DNA from: an uncultured Bacteroidales bacterium | GTDB taxonomy: Bacteria; Bacteroidota; Bacteroidia; Bacteroidales; WCHB1-69 | Length of the DNA: 8,284 nucleotides | Assembly (NCBI GenBank): GCA_937892025.1 | Contig: CALAVA010000313.1 | Location: 1-8,284 of the forward strand | Direction of reading: 5' to 3' | Shown: positions 6,408 through 8,284 of the stretch, piece by piece | Layout: every line of letters begins with the position of its first letter | How positions within the stretch are numbered: position 1 is the stretch's first letter | The notes under the pieces: generated by a model | The model's input: only the letters and a program-made list of their open reading frames with translations | The model's database searches: none | Told to the model about the DNA's origin: nothing | Made by a program: the position numbers and the translations under genes

Positions 6408-8270
6408 ATGTTGATCTATAAAAAATTACAAAGGTTGATATTCTTTTTACTACTATTGTTTAGTAGTATCAATGTTTTGCAAGCCCAAGTAACATTGGAA
6501 GGTCAAAGAAATATCAACATAGATTACAATTCTCCCAAAGAATATGAAATTGGAGGAATAACTTTTAGCGGAACAGGCAAATGTGACCTACGAAGTTTAA
6601 ATTTCTCTATAGGCGACAAAATACAAATTCCCGGTGATAAAATAAAGAAAACAATACAACGCCTATCTGAAATGGGGTTGTTTGAAAACAACATACAAAT
6701 CAGTGCCACCAAAATAGAAGGAAATCTTATCTTTTTGGACATCTACCTTGAAGAAGTGCCAAGATTAAGTTCTATTATCTATAAAGGGATAAAAAAGACA
6801 GATATAGAAGATTTTGAAAAGAAAATTAATCTACAACAAGGACGAATTGTCAATGAAAATTTGAAAACTATTGTAAATAATGTCATAACAGATTATTACA
6901 AAGAAAAAGGTTTTTTTCACGTTAAAACAAATATTGTAGAAAGAGCGGATACGCTAAACAATAAGTTTGTCATTTTGGAAATATCTATTGATAAAGGGAA
7001 AAAAGTAAAGGTTGGGACAATAAACATTATCGGCAATAATGAAGTTGATGGGTCAAAATTACGTTCTGCCATGAAAGAAACCAAAACAAAATTTTTATTT
7101 CAACCCGGTGAAAAATTTGACACAGCCATTGTTGATTTTTTTCGCAATCATGACAAATACAAAGGAAAAGACATGCTCCAGTTATTTGGTGGTTATTTTT
7201 CCGATAGGGTGAGATTTCGATTTAAGGCCTCAAAATTTGACCAACAAAAATATGAAAATGACAAAGTTTCTCTATTGTCAAAATTGGCAGAACTCGGTTA
7301 TCGAGACGCTTACATAAAAAGAGATTCTATTTACCTTATTGGCGATAGGTCTATGAACATTGATATTGAGATTGAAGAAGGTAAACGCTATTATTTTCGC
7401 AATATCAATTGGATAGGCAACACCAAATATAGCACAGAAATGCTATCGTCCATCTTGGGCATTTCTAAAGGAGATGTATATAACACAGTTTTATTAGAAA
7501 GCAACCTAAACGGCAATCCTAACAATACAGATGTCAGTTCACTATATTTAGATGAGGGTTATCTATTCTATTATGCTGTTCCTGTAGAGGTTTTGGTGGA
7601 AAATGACTCTGTTGATATAGAAATACGTATCAAAGAAGGAAATAAGGCAACTATCAATCGAGTAACCATTTCAGGTAATACTCGGACATCGGACAATGTG
7701 ATACTACGAGAATTGGCAACCACACCTGGACAAGTGTTTAGCCGTAGCGATATTATCCGTTCTCAAAGACAATTATTGCAATTGGGGTATTTTGCTCAAG
7801 AAAAACTGAACGTAATTCCCAAGGCAGACGAGAAAACCGGTACTGTTGATTTAGAATATGTTGTGGAAGAAACCTCTTCTGACCAATTGGAATTGTCTCT
7901 CGGTTGGGGTGCAAAAGTATTTTATGGTTCTGTCGGCATTACATTCAATAATTTTTCTACAAAAAAATTATTCAAAAAAGACGCATGGACACCTATTCCT
8001 AGCGGAGACGGACAATCCATCGGCTTTAGAGTACAGGTGTATTCTAATGCCGTACAAAGTTATAGTTTTAGTTTTACCGAGCCGTGGATAGGTGGCAAAA
8101 AACCTATTGCCTTTAATCTTGGTATTTCACATAGCCGCTATTCACCTTATGGAACAGCCAAGACAAGTTCTAGTTATTATCGCTTTGATATTACCCAAGT
8201 TGCGGTAGGCTTGTACAATAGATTAAAATGGCCTGATGATTATTTCTTTATGAACAATACATTGACATAA
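6408..8270 (+). CDS. bamA: Outer-membrane protein assembly factor BamA, 3'-truncated
   Basis: Core of the BAM complex, which folds and inserts beta-barrel proteins into the outer membrane. Signal peptide about 1-26 (ends SINVLQA, then Gln27). Five POTRA domains can be laid out: about 45-117, 118-197, 198-326, 327-411 and 412-489. POTRA3 is enlarged by an insert near 228-270. The barrel begins about 490 (LELSLGWGAKVFYGSVGITF) and includes the family-typical SFTEPWIGGKKP (555-566) and RLKWPDDYFF (605-614). The reading frame stops at residue 620, after only the first few strands. Bacteroidota BamA is usually over 800 residues, and the essential loop-6 R-G-F motif region is absent. The stop codon lies inside a perfect inverted repeat that reaches the last base of the window, so the truncation is probably artificial and reliable sequence ends near 8267. 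If the stop is real, this is a nonfunctional fragment, which is implausible for an essential gene unless another copy exists. Confidence 0.95.
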   Translation: MLIYKKLQRLIFFLLLLFSSINVLQAQVTLEGQRNINIDYNSPKEYEIGGITFSGTGKCDLRSLNFSIGDKIQIPGDKIKKTIQRLSEMGLFENNIQISATKIEGNLIFLDIYLEEVPRLSSIIYKGIKKTDIEDFEKKINLQQGRIVNENLKTIVNNVITDYYKEKGFFHVKTNIVERADTLNNKFVILEISIDKGKKVKVGTINIIGNNEVDGSKLRSAMKETKTKFLFQPGEKFDTAIVDFFRNHDKYKGKDMLQLFGGYFSDRVRFRFKASKFDQQKYENDKVSLLSKLAELGYRDAYIKRDSIYLIGDRSMNIDIEIEEGKRYYFRNINWIGNTKYSTEMLSSILGISKGDVYNTVLLESNLNGNPNNTDVSSLYLDEGYLFYYAVPVEVLVENDSVDIEIRIKEGNKATINRVTISGNTRTSDNVILRELATTPGQVFSRSDIIRSQRQLLQLGYFAQEKLNVIPKADEKTGTVDLEYVVEETSSDQLELSLGWGAKVFYGSVGITFNNFSTKKLFKKDAWTPIPSGDGQSIGFRVQVYSNAVQSYSFSFTEPWIGGKKPIAFNLGISHSRYSPYGTAKTSSSYYRFDITQVAVGLYNRLKWPDDYFFMNNTLT

Positions 8271-8284
8271 AGAAATAATCATCA
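8234..8284. repeat. Perfect 17-bp inverted repeat (17-base loop) at the window's last base
   Basis: TGATGATTATTTCTTTA (8234-8250) is the exact reverse complement of TAAAGAAATAATCATCA (8268-8284), separated by TGAACAATACATTGACA (8251-8267). The left arm is in-frame BamA coding sequence (DDYFF). The right arm provides the TAA that ends the frame. The right arm ends precisely at the window boundary, so its full length is unknown. The arms are AT-rich, and a T tract that would make it a terminator cannot be seen. Most likely a fold-back sequence artefact. Confidence 0.9.

Noticed and set aside
8234..8284. Hairpin as a real transcription terminator of a shortened bamA
   Set aside because: The stem is inside barrel-coding sequence, is AT-rich, no T tract is visible, and a BamA ending after a few strands could not form a barrel.
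1..8284. Defence system, CRISPR, phage, integron or mobile element
   Set aside because: Every stretch is accounted for by housekeeping, envelope or MORN-repeat coding sequence, and no transposase, nuclease, direct-repeat array or tRNA-like sequence was seen.

Overview
The window is AT-rich, gene-dense DNA, very probably from a member of the Bacteroidota. Four things support this. The order DUF6089/PorG-type barrel, uppS, bamA is a recurring Bacteroidota arrangement. A TAnnTTTG-type promoter lies in the only sizeable intergenic gap. The starts lack clear Shine-Dalgarno sequences. All four exported proteins have a signal peptide followed by Gln. Every gene is on the + strand, and no gene-free stretch exceeds about 125 bases.

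Left cluster (2-3623): the 3' part of a YejK/NdpA-type nucleoid-associated protein gene, cut by the window edge; a secreted protein built almost entirely of 17 MORN-like (YwqK-type) repeats; and rimO, the methylthiotransferase that modifies Asp of ribosomal protein S12. The three genes are nearly contiguous, with 0-12 and 1 bases between them, and could be co-transcribed, although their functions have no obvious link.

Right cluster (3748 to the end): after a 124-base AT-rich gap with a Bacteroidota-type promoter come two tandem, divergent DUF6089-family outer-membrane beta-barrel genes. The second is the positional equivalent of porG of the type IX secretion system (T9SS). uppS (undecaprenyl diphosphate synthase) and the first part of bamA (outer-membrane protein insertase) follow, with gaps of only 26, 16 and 29 bases. 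The cluster reads as an envelope-biogenesis operon: lipid carrier for cell-wall and surface polysaccharide synthesis, barrel insertion machinery, and one or two barrel clients probably linked to protein secretion.

The last 51 bases need caution. The terminal 17 bases are the exact reverse complement of a segment 17 bases further in, and that copy supplies the stop codon that ends bamA in the middle of its barrel. This looks like a fold-back assembly or amplification artefact, not a real gene end. I found no RNA genes, CRISPR arrays, insertion sequences or convincing terminators. The content is mostly ordinary housekeeping and envelope genes. The least understood parts are the MORN-repeat exoprotein and the duplicated DUF6089 barrel.
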